Position numbers and translations under genes: made by a program. Below, piece by piece: positions 37,257 to 45,945 of a DNA stretch of 64,000 nucleotides; position 1 is the first letter of the stretch; each line of letters opens with the position of its first letter. The DNA comes from Streptomyces sp. KMM 9044 (lineage in GTDB: Bacteria > Actinomycetota > Actinomycetes > Streptomycetales > Streptomycetaceae): assembly GCF_024701375.2 (NCBI RefSeq), contig NZ_CP113910.1, positions 2,542,001 to 2,606,000 on the forward strand, written 5' to 3'. The notes under the pieces are model-generated. The model did not search any database. It saw nothing but the letters and a program-made list of their open reading frames with translations, and was not told where the DNA came from.

Positions 37257-39569
37257 CTACTGCTGCTCCCCGCCGTCCGGTGTCTCGTCCGGGTCGGGCG
37301 GGATCTCGTCGGTGGGCGGGGTGAACGGCGACGACGACGGTGTGGTCGCCGGCTCTTCGGTCGGGGGCTCGGTCGTCGGTTCCTCGGTCGGTTCCTCGGT
37401 CGGTTCCTCGGTCGGTTCCTCGGTGGTCGGGGCCTGCGTGGTCGGTTCCTCGGTCGTCGGTTCCTCGGTGGGCGACTGGGACGGCGACGCGGGCGCCGAC
37501 GACGACGGGGGCGGCGCGACAGCGGCGCCCTGGTCGGTCTCCAGGTCGAACCTGCTGGTCTTCTCCATCACGCCGAAGGTGTACGCCGCCCAGATCTGTG
37601 CCGGGAAGCCGCCCCCGTTGACCCGGGGCTGGCCGCCCGCGCCGTACATCTCGACCTGCGGGTGCGGGGCCTTGTCGTCCTCGCCGAACAGGCCGACCGT
37701 GGTGACCAGGTCGGGGGTGTAACCGGCGAACCAGGCCGACTTGTTGTTGTCGGAGGTACCCGTCTTGCCGGCGACCTGCTGGCCGTCGCGCAGGGGGTTG
37801 TCCCGGACCGAGGCCTGGGCGGTGCCGTCGTCGACCACGCCGGTCAGGACCGAGGTCACCGTGTCGGCGGCCTCACGGCTGATGGCCTGCTCGCCGACGG
37901 CGTCCGGGACGGTGACGGTGCGGTTGAGGTGCTCCGCCGACTTGATGAGCGTCGGGGTGGTCCGCTTGCCGTGGTTGTCGAGGGTGGCGTAGACGGCGGC
38001 CATGTCCAGCGGGCTCGCGCCCATGGAGCCCAGGGTCTGGGCGGGCACCGCCTCCAGATCCTCGGCGTCCATGCCGAGCCTGCCCGCGGTCTCCATCACC
38101 TTCTCCATGCCGACGTCGACGCCCATCTGCGCGAAGACGGAGTTGACGGACTTGTTCATGGCCGTCTGGACGGTGATGTCGCCGTAGTCCCGGTCGTCCT
38201 CGTTCTCCGGGGCGAAGCCGACCTTCGTGCCGTCGTCCTCGACGGGGCGCTTGCTGGTGCCGTCGTAGACGGTGTTGGCCACGATCGGCCGGCCGTCCTG
38301 CGTCTCGGCCTGTTCCTCGGCGGCGGCGGCCAGGATGACCGGCTTGAAGGTGGAGGCGGGCTGGTAGTCGGGGCGCGTGGCGTTGTTCGTGAAGTGCTTG
38401 AGGTAGTCCTCGCCGCCGTACATCGCCACGACCGCGCCGGTCTTCGGGTCCACGGAGACGGCGCCGGCCTGGACGTCGGCGTCGACCTCGCGCTCCTCGG
38501 CGTCCAGCTTGCCGGTGAGCCGGGTCCTGACCGCTTCCTCCAGCTCCTTCTGCTTCTTCTTGTCGATGTTGAGGGTGACGGTCCAGCCGCCGAGGTCGAC
38601 CAGGGCGTCGGCCTCCTTGGCGTCCGCGGCGGTGCCCTCGTCGACCAGTCGGCGCTTCAGCGCGGCGTTGGCCTCGTTCACCAGGTAACCGGTCTGACCG
38701 GCCTGGCCCGGATTGCCCCTGGGATCCTTGGGCACCGGGAACTCCATGCCGGACCGCTCGGCGGCGTCCAGCCACTTCTCCTCGACCATGTTGCCCAGGA
38801 CGTAGTTCCAGCGGTTCTTCACGATCCTCTTGCCGGCGTCCGAGGCCACCGCCCAGTCGTACTGGCTCGGCGCCTGGAGGAGCGCGGCGAGGTAGGCGCC
38901 CTGCTCGACGGTCAGTTCCTCGGCGTCGACGCGGTAGTAGGCCTGGGCCGCGGCCTGGACACCGTAGGCGCCGCGGCCGTAGTAGCTGGTGTTCATGTAG
39001 CCGGCGAGGAGGTAGTCCTTGGGCTTCTCCCGGTCCAGCTTCAGGGAGATGACGACTTCCTTGAGCTTGCGCGAGACCGTCTGCTCCTGGGTCAGGTAGT
39101 AGTTCTTCACGTACTGCTGGGTGATCGTCGAACCGCCCTGCGCGCCCTTGCCGGACACGGTGTTGAGCAGACCGCGCGCGGTGCCCTTGAGGTCGACGCC
39201 GGCGTCCTGGTAGAACGTCTTGTTCTCGGCGGCGACGAACGCCCGCTGGACCGGCTTGGGGACCTGCGCCAGTTCGACGACCTCACGGTTGACCTCGCCG
39301 TCACGGGCCATGACCGAGCCGTCACTGTACTTGTAGACGTTGCTCTGCTGCTGGGCGTCGGCGTTCCCCTCGGGGATGTCGATCGCCATGTACAGCACGA
39401 TGAAGGCGCCCATGCCGAGCAGGCAGAGGCCGAAGGCCGTGCCGAGGATCTTCTTCCAGGTGAAGAGGCGGCGTATCCGGCCCGAGCCGTTCCCGCCCGA
39501 CGAACGGCCCCCGGATGCCGCACGGTGCCCACCGCGCTGTCGTGCGCGTCGTTCTTCCGCTCGTCCCAT
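37257..39569 (-). CDS. Bifunctional class A penicillin-binding protein
   Basis: The 770-aa peptidoglycan synthase has one membrane anchor (about 41-62). The GT51 transglycosylase has its catalytic Glu in AAENKTFYQDAGVDL and the GGSTITQQYVKNYYL box. The transpeptidase has SxxK in QPASTFKPVIL, SxN in NKSVNSVFAQ and KTG in VAGKTGTSDNNKSAWFAGY. A Thr/Glu/Pro-rich repeat tail ends the protein. All catalytic motifs are present. I start at the ATG at 39569; a GTG 19 codons upstream is possible. It is divergent from the SPFH gene. Confidence 0.94.
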   Translation of the reverse strand: MGRAEERRARQRGGHRAASGGRSSGGNGSGRIRRLFTWKKILGTAFGLCLLGMGAFIVLYMAIDIPEGNADAQQQSNVYKYSDGSVMARDGEVNREVVELAQVPKPVQRAFVAAENKTFYQDAGVDLKGTARGLLNTVSGKGAQGGSTITQQYVKNYYLTQEQTVSRKLKEVVISLKLDREKPKDYLLAGYMNTSYYGRGAYGVQAAAQAYYRVDAEELTVEQGAYLAALLQAPSQYDWAVASDAGKRIVKNRWNYVLGNMVEEKWLDAAERSGMEFPVPKDPRGNPGQAGQTGYLVNEANAALKRRLVDEGTAADAKEADALVDLGGWTVTLNIDKKKQKELEEAVRTRLTGKLDAEEREVDADVQAGAVSVDPKTGAVVAMYGGEDYLKHFTNNATRPDYQPASTFKPVILAAAAEEQAETQDGRPIVANTVYDGTSKRPVEDDGTKVGFAPENEDDRDYGDITVQTAMNKSVNSVFAQMGVDVGMEKVMETAGRLGMDAEDLEAVPAQTLGSMGASPLDMAAVYATLDNHGKRTTPTLIKSAEHLNRTVTVPDAVGEQAISREAADTVTSVLTGVVDDGTAQASVRDNPLRDGQQVAGKTGTSDNNKSAWFAGYTPDLVTTVGLFGEDDKAPHPQVEMYGAGGQPRVNGGGFPAQIWAAYTFGVMEKTSRFDLETDQGAAVAPPPSSSAPASPSQSPTEEPTTEEPTTQAPTTEEPTEEPTEEPTEEPTTEPPTEEPATTPSSSPFTPPTDEIPPDPDETPDGGEQQ
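37378..37424. repeat. 12-bp tandem repeat coding the PBP tail
   Basis: The unit GGTTCCTCGGTC is repeated more than three times and encodes Thr-Glu-Glu-Pro repeats in the extracellular tail of the PBP. Copy number could vary between strains. Confidence 0.75.
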
Positions 39570-39782
39570 GGGTCCGCCCTGCTCCGCTTCGTTCGTGTGT
39601 GCCGACGAGGCACACGGGTTCGCCACTCAGGTCAACTCTGCAAGCTCACACCGGAAGCTACGACAAACATCGACCGATCCGGCCTTTACGGGCGTGACAA
39701 TCAGCACCCTCCCCACCGGAACCTCCACCCGCCTCACCAGAACCGACGTGCGAGACCTGTCCACGGTTGCCGTGAAGCGTTA

Positions 39783-39796
39783 AAGTGATATCACTT
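39783..39796. promoter_or_regulatory. Palindrome AAGTGATATCACTT upstream of the SPFH gene
   Basis: A perfect 14-bp palindrome in a locally AT-rich promoter region, about 65 bp upstream of the SPFH start. AGTGA...TCAC halves resemble an early BldD operator consensus of Streptomyces. Its placement suggests control of the SPFH gene or the divergent PBP gene. Confidence 0.5.
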
Positions 39797-39860
39797 AGAT
39801 AGATAGGCGCTGGCGGCGCCCAGCTCATGCCGCAGCGCCCCGAGAGACGGGGGATCACCC

Positions 39861-40805
39861 ATGTCCACACACGGCACCCAGGCCACACCGGCCGCGGCCG
39901 ACACCCCCGAGATGCCGGCCCCACGCGTGCGGGAGACGGTGGCACACAGCATCGGCGGCGGGCTCGCCCTGACGCTCGGACTGGCCGGGCTGCTGCTCGG
40001 CATCGGGATGACCATCAGCGCCACGGCGGTCACCGCGGTCGCCGGGAAGGCCCTGCTGATCGTCTTCGGCGTCCTGGTCGCCCTCGCCGCGTTCCTCGCC
40101 ATGTGCGGGCTGAACATGGTGGCGCCGGGCGAGGCCCGGGTGGTCCAGCTCTTCGGGCGCTACCAGGGCACGATCCGCCAGGACGGCCTGCGCTGGGTGA
40201 ACCCCTTCACCTCGCGCGTCAAGATCTCGACCCGGGTCCGCAACCACGAGACCGCGGTCCTCAAGGTGAACGACGCCTACGGCAACCCGATCGAGCTCGC
40301 CTCGGTCGTGGTGTGGCGAGTGGCGGACACCGCGCAGGCCACCTTCGAGGTGGACGACTACATCGAGTTCGTCTCCACCCAGACCGAGGCCGCCGTCCGG
40401 CACATCGCGATCGAGTACCCGTACGACGCCCACGAGGAGGACGGCCTCTCGCTGCGCGGCAACGCCGAGGAGATCACCGAGAAGCTCGCGGTCGAACTGC
40501 GCGCACGCGTGGACGCGGCCGGCGTCGAGATCGTCGAGTCCCGCTTCACCCACCTCGCCTACGCGCCCGAAATCGCCTCGGCGATGCTCCAGCGGCAGCA
40601 GGCGGGCGCGGTCGTCGCGGCCCGGCAGCTGATCGTGGAGGGCGCCGTGGGCATGGTCGAGACGGCGCTGGCCCGGATCACCGAGCATGACATCGTCGAG
40701 CTGGACTCCGAGCGCAAGGCCGCGATGGTGTCCAACCTGATGGTGGTCCTGTGCGGCGACCGCGCCGCACAGCCGGTCCTCAACACCGGGACCCTCTACC
40801 AGTGA
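39861..40805 (+). CDS. SPFH/Band 7 membrane protein
   Basis: The 314-aa protein has two N-terminal membrane segments ([19 protein letters not shown] and [19 protein letters not shown], about 34-85). An SPFH domain from [19 protein letters not shown] to about 280 follows, with [15 protein letters not shown] at the end. SPFH proteins organise membrane microdomains and scaffold other proteins. The start codon is ATG at 39861. The stop overlaps the next gene start (GTGA), so the two are translationally coupled. A palindromic operator-like site lies upstream. Confidence 0.9.
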   Translation: MSTHGTQATPAAADTPEMPAPRVRETVAHSIGGGLALTLGLAGLLLGIGMTISATAVTAVAGKALLIVFGVLVALAAFLAMCGLNMVAPGEARVVQLFGRYQGTIRQDGLRWVNPFTSRVKISTRVRNHETAVLKVNDAYGNPIELASVVVWRVADTAQATFEVDDYIEFVSTQTEAAVRHIAIEYPYDAHEEDGLSLRGNAEEITEKLAVELRARVDAAGVEIVESRFTHLAYAPEIASAMLQRQQAGAVVAARQLIVEGAVGMVETALARITEHDIVELDSERKAAMVSNLMVVLCGDRAAQPVLNTGTLYQ

Positions 40806-41140
40806 CCAGCCCTTCCGACCCCCCCGAGGGCCGGGCCCCTCGGCGCAGGCCGCAGCAGCAGCGCAAGCAGGTGCTGCTGCGGCTGGACCCGCTGGTGTAC
40901 GAGGCGCTGGCGCGGTGGGCGAACGACGAGCTGCGCTCGGCGAACGCACAGATCGAGTTCCTGCTGCGGCGGGCACTCACGGAGGTGGGCCGGCTGCCCG
41001 GCGAGGCAGGCCCTCTGCCCCGCCGGGGGCGCCCACCCGCACAGTCGCCGTCCGCGCCCCCGCAGCCGCCGTCCGAGCAGCCGCCCCCACAGCCGCCGCC
41101 CCCGCAGCAGCCACCCGAGGACCCGCCCGCACCCCGCTGA
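40802..41140 (+). CDS. Small Arc-like protein with proline-rich tail
   Basis: This 112-aa protein begins with a short basic lead, then QVLLRLDPLVYEALARWAND and NAQIEFLLRRALTEVG, which together resemble a ribbon-helix-helix (Arc/CopG) DNA-binding unit at about 22-65. The rest is a Pro/Gln-rich disordered tail. It overlaps the SPFH gene by four bases and so is made with it. In Streptomyces this pair recurs, so a linked role is plausible, but the function is unknown. Confidence 0.75.
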   Translation: MTSPSDPPEGRAPRRRPQQQRKQVLLRLDPLVYEALARWANDELRSANAQIEFLLRRALTEVGRLPGEAGPLPRRGRPPAQSPSAPPQPPSEQPPPQPPPPQQPPEDPPAPR

Positions 41141-41542
41141 ACCGAACCTCCCTGGCCCGGTGACTCACCCGGGTCTCCGACGCTTCCCCCGGCCCGCCCC
41201 CTCCGGGCCCTCAGCTCAGGCCTCCCTGTCCACCGCAGCCCGCACAGCCGCCACCCGGGAACCCGGCCAAGTCCCACCGACCCGAACCCCCGCCCCAGCC
41301 ATCCACCCCAGACTCCGATGCTCTCCCCGGCCCGCCCCCTCCGGGCCTCAGGCCCCGCCGCCTCCGGCTCTCCCTCCCTCCGGGGCTCCCCTCTCCAGGC
41401 CCCTCACCCGAGGCCCCGAGTTCCCGGCCGCCATCCGCTAACGCCCCTCGGCCCGAGCCCTCTCCCCACCCCAGTGACAGAACCGCGACAACCGGCCCCC
41501 ACCTGGGCGTCGACACTCCGCCCCTCGGTCTGCGCACTCGGC
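41141..41542. other. Intergenic with a duplicated C-rich hairpin block
   Basis: A block of about 40 bases containing GGCCCGCCCCCTCCGGGCC (41191-41209) recurs as GGCCCGCCCCCTCCGGGCC at 41329-41347. Each block folds into a short hairpin. One copy may terminate the SPFH operon; no gene is supported in the gap. Confidence 0.4.
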
Positions 41543-41571
41543 GTATACACGGTGCGTATACACGCTGTGTA
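41543..41571. promoter_or_regulatory. Candidate PadR operator and promoter
   Basis: GTATACAC occurs twice (41543-41550 and 41556-41563), and TACAC-GCT-GTGTA (41559-41571) is an inverted repeat just before the padR start. PadR regulators usually repress their own operon from such sites. TATAC-type strings could be the -10 region. Confidence 0.55.
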
Positions 41572-41582
41572 GAGTGCTCGTC

Positions 41583-42107
41583 ATGTCCATCGGTCACACA
41601 CTCCTCGGACTCCTGGAGTCCGGCCCGCGCCATGGTTACGACCTGAAGCGGACCTTCGACGCGAAGTTCGGTCACGACCGGCCCCTGCACTACGGCCAGG
41701 TCTACTCGACGATGTCCCGCCTGCTGAAGAACGGACTCGTCGAAGTCGACGGCATCGAGGCCGGCGACGGCCCCGAGCGCAAGCGGTACGCGATCACCGA
41801 GGCCGGCGTCACCGACGTCGCCCGCTGGCTCGCCACGCCGGAGAAGCCGGAGCCGTACCTCCAGTCGACGCTCTACACCAAGGTCGTCCTCGCGCTGCTC
41901 ACCAGCCGCGACGCCGCCGACATCCTCGACACCCAGCGCTCCGAGCACCTGCGCGGCATGCGCGTCCTCACCGAGCGCAAGCGCCAGGGCGACCTGGCCG
42001 ACCAGCTCATCTGCGACCACGCCCTGTTCCACCTCGAGGCCGACCTGCGTTGGCTGGAGCTCACCGCCGCGCGCCTCGACAAACTCTGTGAGGCGGTCTC
42101 CCGATGA
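41583..42107 (+). CDS. PadR-family transcriptional regulator
   Basis: This 174-aa winged-helix protein opens with SIGHTLLGLLESGPRHGYD, the PadR N-terminal helix, followed by HYGQVYSTMSRLLKNGLVE and the wing at ERKRYAITEAGV (about 55-70). The C-terminal half is a helical dimerisation domain. PadR proteins sense small molecules and repress efflux genes. It overlaps the ABC ATPase gene by four bases and heads the export operon. No clear ribosome site precedes the ATG, so translation may be near-leaderless. Operator-like repeats lie directly upstream. Confidence 0.9.
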   Translation: MSIGHTLLGLLESGPRHGYDLKRTFDAKFGHDRPLHYGQVYSTMSRLLKNGLVEVDGIEAGDGPERKRYAITEAGVTDVARWLATPEKPEPYLQSTLYTKVVLALLTSRDAADILDTQRSEHLRGMRVLTERKRQGDLADQLICDHALFHLEADLRWLELTAARLDKLCEAVSR

Positions 42108-42793
42108 CGATCCCCGCCGGATCCCTGCTCGTCGCCCGGGACCTGCGCAAGGCGTACGGGCCGACCCCCGCGCTCGACGGGGCCGCGTTCTCCATCCACC
42201 CCGGTGAGGTCGTCGCCGTGATGGGTCCCTCCGGGGCGGGCAAGTCGACCCTGCTGCACTGCCTCGCCGGGATCGTCACGCCCGACTCCGGCTCGGTCAC
42301 GTACGACGGGCGCGAACTGACCGCGATGAACGACTCCGAGCGCTCCAGGCTCAGGCGCTCGGAGTTCGGCTTCGTGTTCCAGTTCGGGCAGCTCGTGCCG
42401 GAGCTGACCTGCGTGGAGAACGTCGCGCTGCCGATGCGGCTGAACGGCACGCCCCGCAAGGAGGCCGAGCGGGCCGCCCTGACCTGGCTCGAGCGGCTGG
42501 AGGTCGAGGACGTCCGCGCGAAGCGTCCCGGCGAGGTCTCCGGCGGCCAGGGGCAGCGGGTCGCCGTGGCCCGGTCGCTGGTCACCGGCCCGCGGGTGCT
42601 GTTCGCCGACGAGCCGACCGGTGCCCTGGACTCGCTCAACGGCGAGCGCGTGATGGAACTGCTCACCGACGCCGCCCGGTCCACCAACGCCGCCGTCGTC
42701 CTCGTCACGCACGAGGCGCGGGTGGCCGCGTACTCCGACCGCGAGATCGTCGTACGCGACGGGAAGTCCCGGGACATGGAGCACGCCGTATGA
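42104..42793 (+). CDS. ABC transporter ATP-binding protein (MacB/LolD type)
   Basis: This 229-aa ATPase has Walker A GPSGAGKSTLLHCL at about 45-55, a Q-loop in FGFVFQFGQLVPE, the signature EVSGGQGQRVAVAR at about 145-158, Walker B VLFADEPTGALDS and the H-loop VLVTHEARVA. Its pattern is that of the MacB/LolD/FtsE group, which pairs with FtsX-like permeases. It overlaps both neighbours, so the padR-ATPase-permease set is one operon. The substrate is probably a toxic compound or peptide sensed through PadR. Confidence 0.93.
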   Translation: MTIPAGSLLVARDLRKAYGPTPALDGAAFSIHPGEVVAVMGPSGAGKSTLLHCLAGIVTPDSGSVTYDGRELTAMNDSERSRLRRSEFGFVFQFGQLVPELTCVENVALPMRLNGTPRKEAERAALTWLERLEVEDVRAKRPGEVSGGQGQRVAVARSLVTGPRVLFADEPTGALDSLNGERVMELLTDAARSTNAAVVLVTHEARVAAYSDREIVVRDGKSRDMEHAV

Positions 42794-45207
42794 GCGGGAC
42801 CCGGGAACGCGTCCCCGCCACCCCCGCCCCCGCCGTCTCCGCCTCCCGTGCGGAGCCGAAGACGCGGATGATGGTCCGGGACCTGGGCATGGGCGTCCGG
42901 TTCGCCCTGGCCGGCGGGCGCGAGGGGTGGGTCAGGGCGCTGCTCACCGGCGTCGGTGTCGGCCTCGGCGTGGCACTGTTGCTGCTCTGCGCCGCGCTGC
43001 CCGGTGTGCTGACGGAGCGGGACCGGCGGGAGGAGGCGCGCCTGGACTGGCCCTTCATCACGGAGGTCATCCCGAAGGCCGACGACACGCTGATCGTCTC
43101 GCGCGTGGACACCGAGTTCCGGAACCAGGACATCCGCGGCCGCCTGACGGAGCCGGAGGGCCCGAAGGCCCCGCTGCCGCCGGGCCTGAACGGATTCCCG
43201 GCGCCCGGCGAGACGGTGGTCTCCCCCGCCCTGAAGGAGCTCCTCGCGTCGGACGGCACCGGCCTGCTGCGCGAACGGCTGCCGTACGAGGTCGTGGGGA
43301 CGATCGGCGAGCCCGGTCTCATCGGCTCGCAGGAGCTCGCCTACTACGCGGGCGCCACGGGGCTCGCCGGCAAGCTCGCCGACCAGGGGCCGACGCGCCT
43401 GGACCGGTTCGGCTCACCACCCGGGTATGTCACCGAGGAGGAGAACGACCCGGTGCTCATGCTGCTGATCCTGGTCGTCTTCGTGGTGCTGCTGACGCCG
43501 GTCGCCGTGTTCATCGCCACGGCCGTGCGGTTCGGCGGCGAGCGGCGCGACCGCCGGCTGGCGGCGCTGCGGCTGGTCGGTTCCGACGCGGCGAGCACCC
43601 GGCGCATCGCGGCGGGCGAGGCTCTCGCCGGGTCACTGTTCGGACTGGTCCTCGGCACCGGCTTCTTCCTGGTCGGACGTCAGGTGGCCGCTTCGGTCGA
43701 GCTGTTCGGCATCAGTGTGTTCCCGAGCTATCTGAACCCCTCGCCGCTGCTGGCCCTGCTGGTCGCGGTGCTGGTCCCGGCGGCGGCGGTGTTGGTGACG
43801 CTGGTCGCGCTGCGCGCGGTCGTCATCGAGCCGCTGGGCGTGGTCCGTACCACGCGGCCGGCCCGGCGCAGGCTGTGGTGGCGGCTGCTGCTGCCGGTGG
43901 CCGGCCTCGGGATGCTCTACCCGATGGCCGGACAGGGCCAGGAGGGCGGGAACTTCAACCAGTACCTGGTCGTCGGCGGTGTCCTGTGCCTGCTCATCGG
44001 GATCACCGCGCTGCTGCCGTGGGTCGTGGAGACGGCCGTCGTCCGGCTCGTCGGGTGCAGTCTGTCGTGGCAACTGGCGGTGCGCCGCCTTCAGCTGAGC
44101 AGTGGCGCGGCGGCCCGGATGGTCAACGGGATCGCGGTGGCGGTGGCCGGCGCGATCGCGCTGCAGATGCTGTTCGCCGGCGTCGAGGGCGGCTACACCG
44201 AGGACACCGGGCTCGACGTGTCGCGGGCCCAGATGAGTGTGGAGCTGCCGCGCGGCAGCTCGCTCCCCACGGCTGCCGAGAAGGTGGCGGACACCAAGGG
44301 GGTGAGCGAGGTCTACGCGGTGTCCCACGGCTATTCCGCCGACAAGCCCTGGGAGCAGGAACCGGACGGCTCCGCCGCCCTGACCATCGCCGACTGCGCG
44401 ACCCTGCGCACGGTGGCGGCGCTCCCTTCCTGCAGTGACGGCGACGTGTTCGCGGTGTCGGGCGCCGGGTACGACGAGGGCACCCAGGCACTGAACAAGC
44501 CGGGCCGGCAGCTCTACCTCGAGGTGATCGACCGCGCAGCCCCCTCCGGCCGGGGCGAGGACGTCGTCTGGACGGTCCCGGAGGGCGTCAAGCAGTCCCG
44601 TTCGGTTCCGGACCCGGTGGGCACCGAGCGCGGTGGCTTCCTGCTGACCCCTGGCGCGGTCACGGCGGGGATGACGGACGCGTTCTCCGGTGAGCTCTAC
44701 CTCGCGCTCGACGACTCGGTGCCCCACGCCGAGGAGCACGTGCGCAACACGGCCGCCGCGATCGACCCGTTGACGAACACGTTCATGTGGGCCTCCACCG
44801 AACGTACCGAGAAGTACGACACCGTCCGTACCGGCCTGTTCGTCGGCGCGGCCTGTGTGCTGCTGCTGATCGGGGCGAGTCTGCTGGTCTCGCAGCTGGA
44901 GCAGCTGCGCGAACGCCGCAAGCTGCTGTCGGCCCTGGTCGCCTTCGGCACCCGGAAGCGCACGCTGAGCCTGTCCGTGCTGTGGCAGACGGCCGTGCCG
45001 ATCGGTCTGGGGCTGGTACTGGCCTCGGCGGTGGGTGTCACACTGGGCGCCGTGCTGCTGCGGATGACGTCGACACCCGTGCGGATGGACTGGCCGGGCC
45101 TGTTGCAGATGACCGGCGTCGGTGCGGCCGTCGTCCTGGTGGTGACGCTGCTGAGCCTGCCGCCCCTCCTGCGCATGATGCGGCCGGACGGCCTGCGCGC
45201 GGAGTGA
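42790..45207 (+). CDS. FtsX-like ABC transporter permease
   Basis: This 805-aa permease has a membrane segment near 55-75 ([20 protein letters not shown]), a large extracellular loop, then two blocks of three to four membrane segments around 225-340 and 690-800, with a further set near 385-460. This is the duplicated FtsX/MacB-like layout. The extracellular regions may bind substrate or regulate the ATPase mechanically, as MacB-type proteins do. It overlaps the ATPase gene by four bases. A hairpin after the stop ends the operon. Confidence 0.9.
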   Translation: MSGTRERVPATPAPAVSASRAEPKTRMMVRDLGMGVRFALAGGREGWVRALLTGVGVGLGVALLLLCAALPGVLTERDRREEARLDWPFITEVIPKADDTLIVSRVDTEFRNQDIRGRLTEPEGPKAPLPPGLNGFPAPGETVVSPALKELLASDGTGLLRERLPYEVVGTIGEPGLIGSQELAYYAGATGLAGKLADQGPTRLDRFGSPPGYVTEEENDPVLMLLILVVFVVLLTPVAVFIATAVRFGGERRDRRLAALRLVGSDAASTRRIAAGEALAGSLFGLVLGTGFFLVGRQVAASVELFGISVFPSYLNPSPLLALLVAVLVPAAAVLVTLVALRAVVIEPLGVVRTTRPARRRLWWRLLLPVAGLGMLYPMAGQGQEGGNFNQYLVVGGVLCLLIGITALLPWVVETAVVRLVGCSLSWQLAVRRLQLSSGAAARMVNGIAVAVAGAIALQMLFAGVEGGYTEDTGLDVSRAQMSVELPRGSSLPTAAEKVADTKGVSEVYAVSHGYSADKPWEQEPDGSAALTIADCATLRTVAALPSCSDGDVFAVSGAGYDEGTQALNKPGRQLYLEVIDRAAPSGRGEDVVWTVPEGVKQSRSVPDPVGTERGGFLLTPGAVTAGMTDAFSGELYLALDDSVPHAEEHVRNTAAAIDPLTNTFMWASTERTEKYDTVRTGLFVGAACVLLLIGASLLVSQLEQLRERRKLLSALVAFGTRKRTLSLSVLWQTAVPIGLGLVLASAVGVTLGAVLLRMTSTPVRMDWPGLLQMTGVGAAVVLVVTLLSLPPLLRMMRPDGLRAE

Positions 45208-45217
45208 CCGGGGAGGT

Positions 45218-45261
45218 GGCGGCCGGTCCCGGGCGGCACGGGGTGCCCGAGACCGGCCGCC
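45218..45261 (+). terminator. Hairpin after the ABC operon
   Basis: GGCGGCCGGTCCCGGGC (45218-45234) pairs with GCCCGAGACCGGCCGCC (45245-45261) with one mismatch. It lies between the permease stop and ahpD. Confidence 0.6.
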
Positions 45262-45311
45262 CCTGGCAGCATGGACCGCGTCCGGCCCACCCGGCTGCAG
45301 GAGCGTTCCCC

Positions 45312-45899
45312 ATGTCGTTCGAGTCCGTCGAGTCCCTCAAGTCCCGCCTCCCCGACTACGCCCGGGACCTGAGGCTCAACCTGGACTCGGCCATCGGCGC
45401 CTCGGACCTGCCGGCCCAGCGGCTGTGGGGGACGGTGCTGTCGACGGCGATCGCCTCGCGCTCGGCCGTCGTGCTGCGCGAGCTGGCGCCGGAGGCGAAG
45501 GCGGTCCTGTCTCCCGAGGCGTACCGGGCGGCGAAGACCACCGCTTCGGTGATGGCCCTGAACAACGCCTTCTTCCGGACCCGCCACCTGCTGTCGGACG
45601 AGGAGTACGGCAACCTGCGCGCGGGCCTGCGGATGAACGTCCTCGGCAACCCGGGCGTCGACCGGGTCGACTTCGAGTTCTGGGCGTGCGCGGTCTCCGC
45701 GGTCAACGGCTGCGGATTGTGCCTCGACGCGCACGAGTCGGCCCTGCGCGGGGCGGGCGTCGAACGCGAGGTCGTCCAGGAGGCCTTCAGGATCGCCGCG
45801 GTGATCAAGGCCGTCGCCACCACCCTGGAGGCGGAGACGGCCCTCGCGGCCATCGAGGGCCTGGGGGACCTTGATGGCCTGGGGAGCTTCGGGGAGTGA
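45312..45899 (+). CDS. ahpD: Alkyl hydroperoxide reductase AhpD
   Basis: The 195-aa carboxymuconolactone-decarboxylase-fold protein carries the redox motif CGLCLDAHE at about 137-145, the CxxC and His of AhpD. The pattern [14 protein letters not shown] and the C-terminal helix are also typical. AhpD normally passes electrons from lipoylated dehydrogenase subunits to the peroxidase AhpC. In S. coelicolor I recall oxyR, ahpC and ahpD being adjacent. Here neither ahpC nor oxyR is near, so ahpD is an orphan within this window. It starts at ATG 45312. Confidence 0.9.
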   Translation: MSFESVESLKSRLPDYARDLRLNLDSAIGASDLPAQRLWGTVLSTAIASRSAVVLRELAPEAKAVLSPEAYRAAKTTASVMALNNAFFRTRHLLSDEEYGNLRAGLRMNVLGNPGVDRVDFEFWACAVSAVNGCGLCLDAHESALRGAGVEREVVQEAFRIAAVIKAVATTLEAETALAAIEGLGDLDGLGSFGE

Positions 45900-45945
45900 C
45901 TCCGCGCGCACCGGCCCCGCCGGCAGCCGAGGACGGAGCAGCCGC

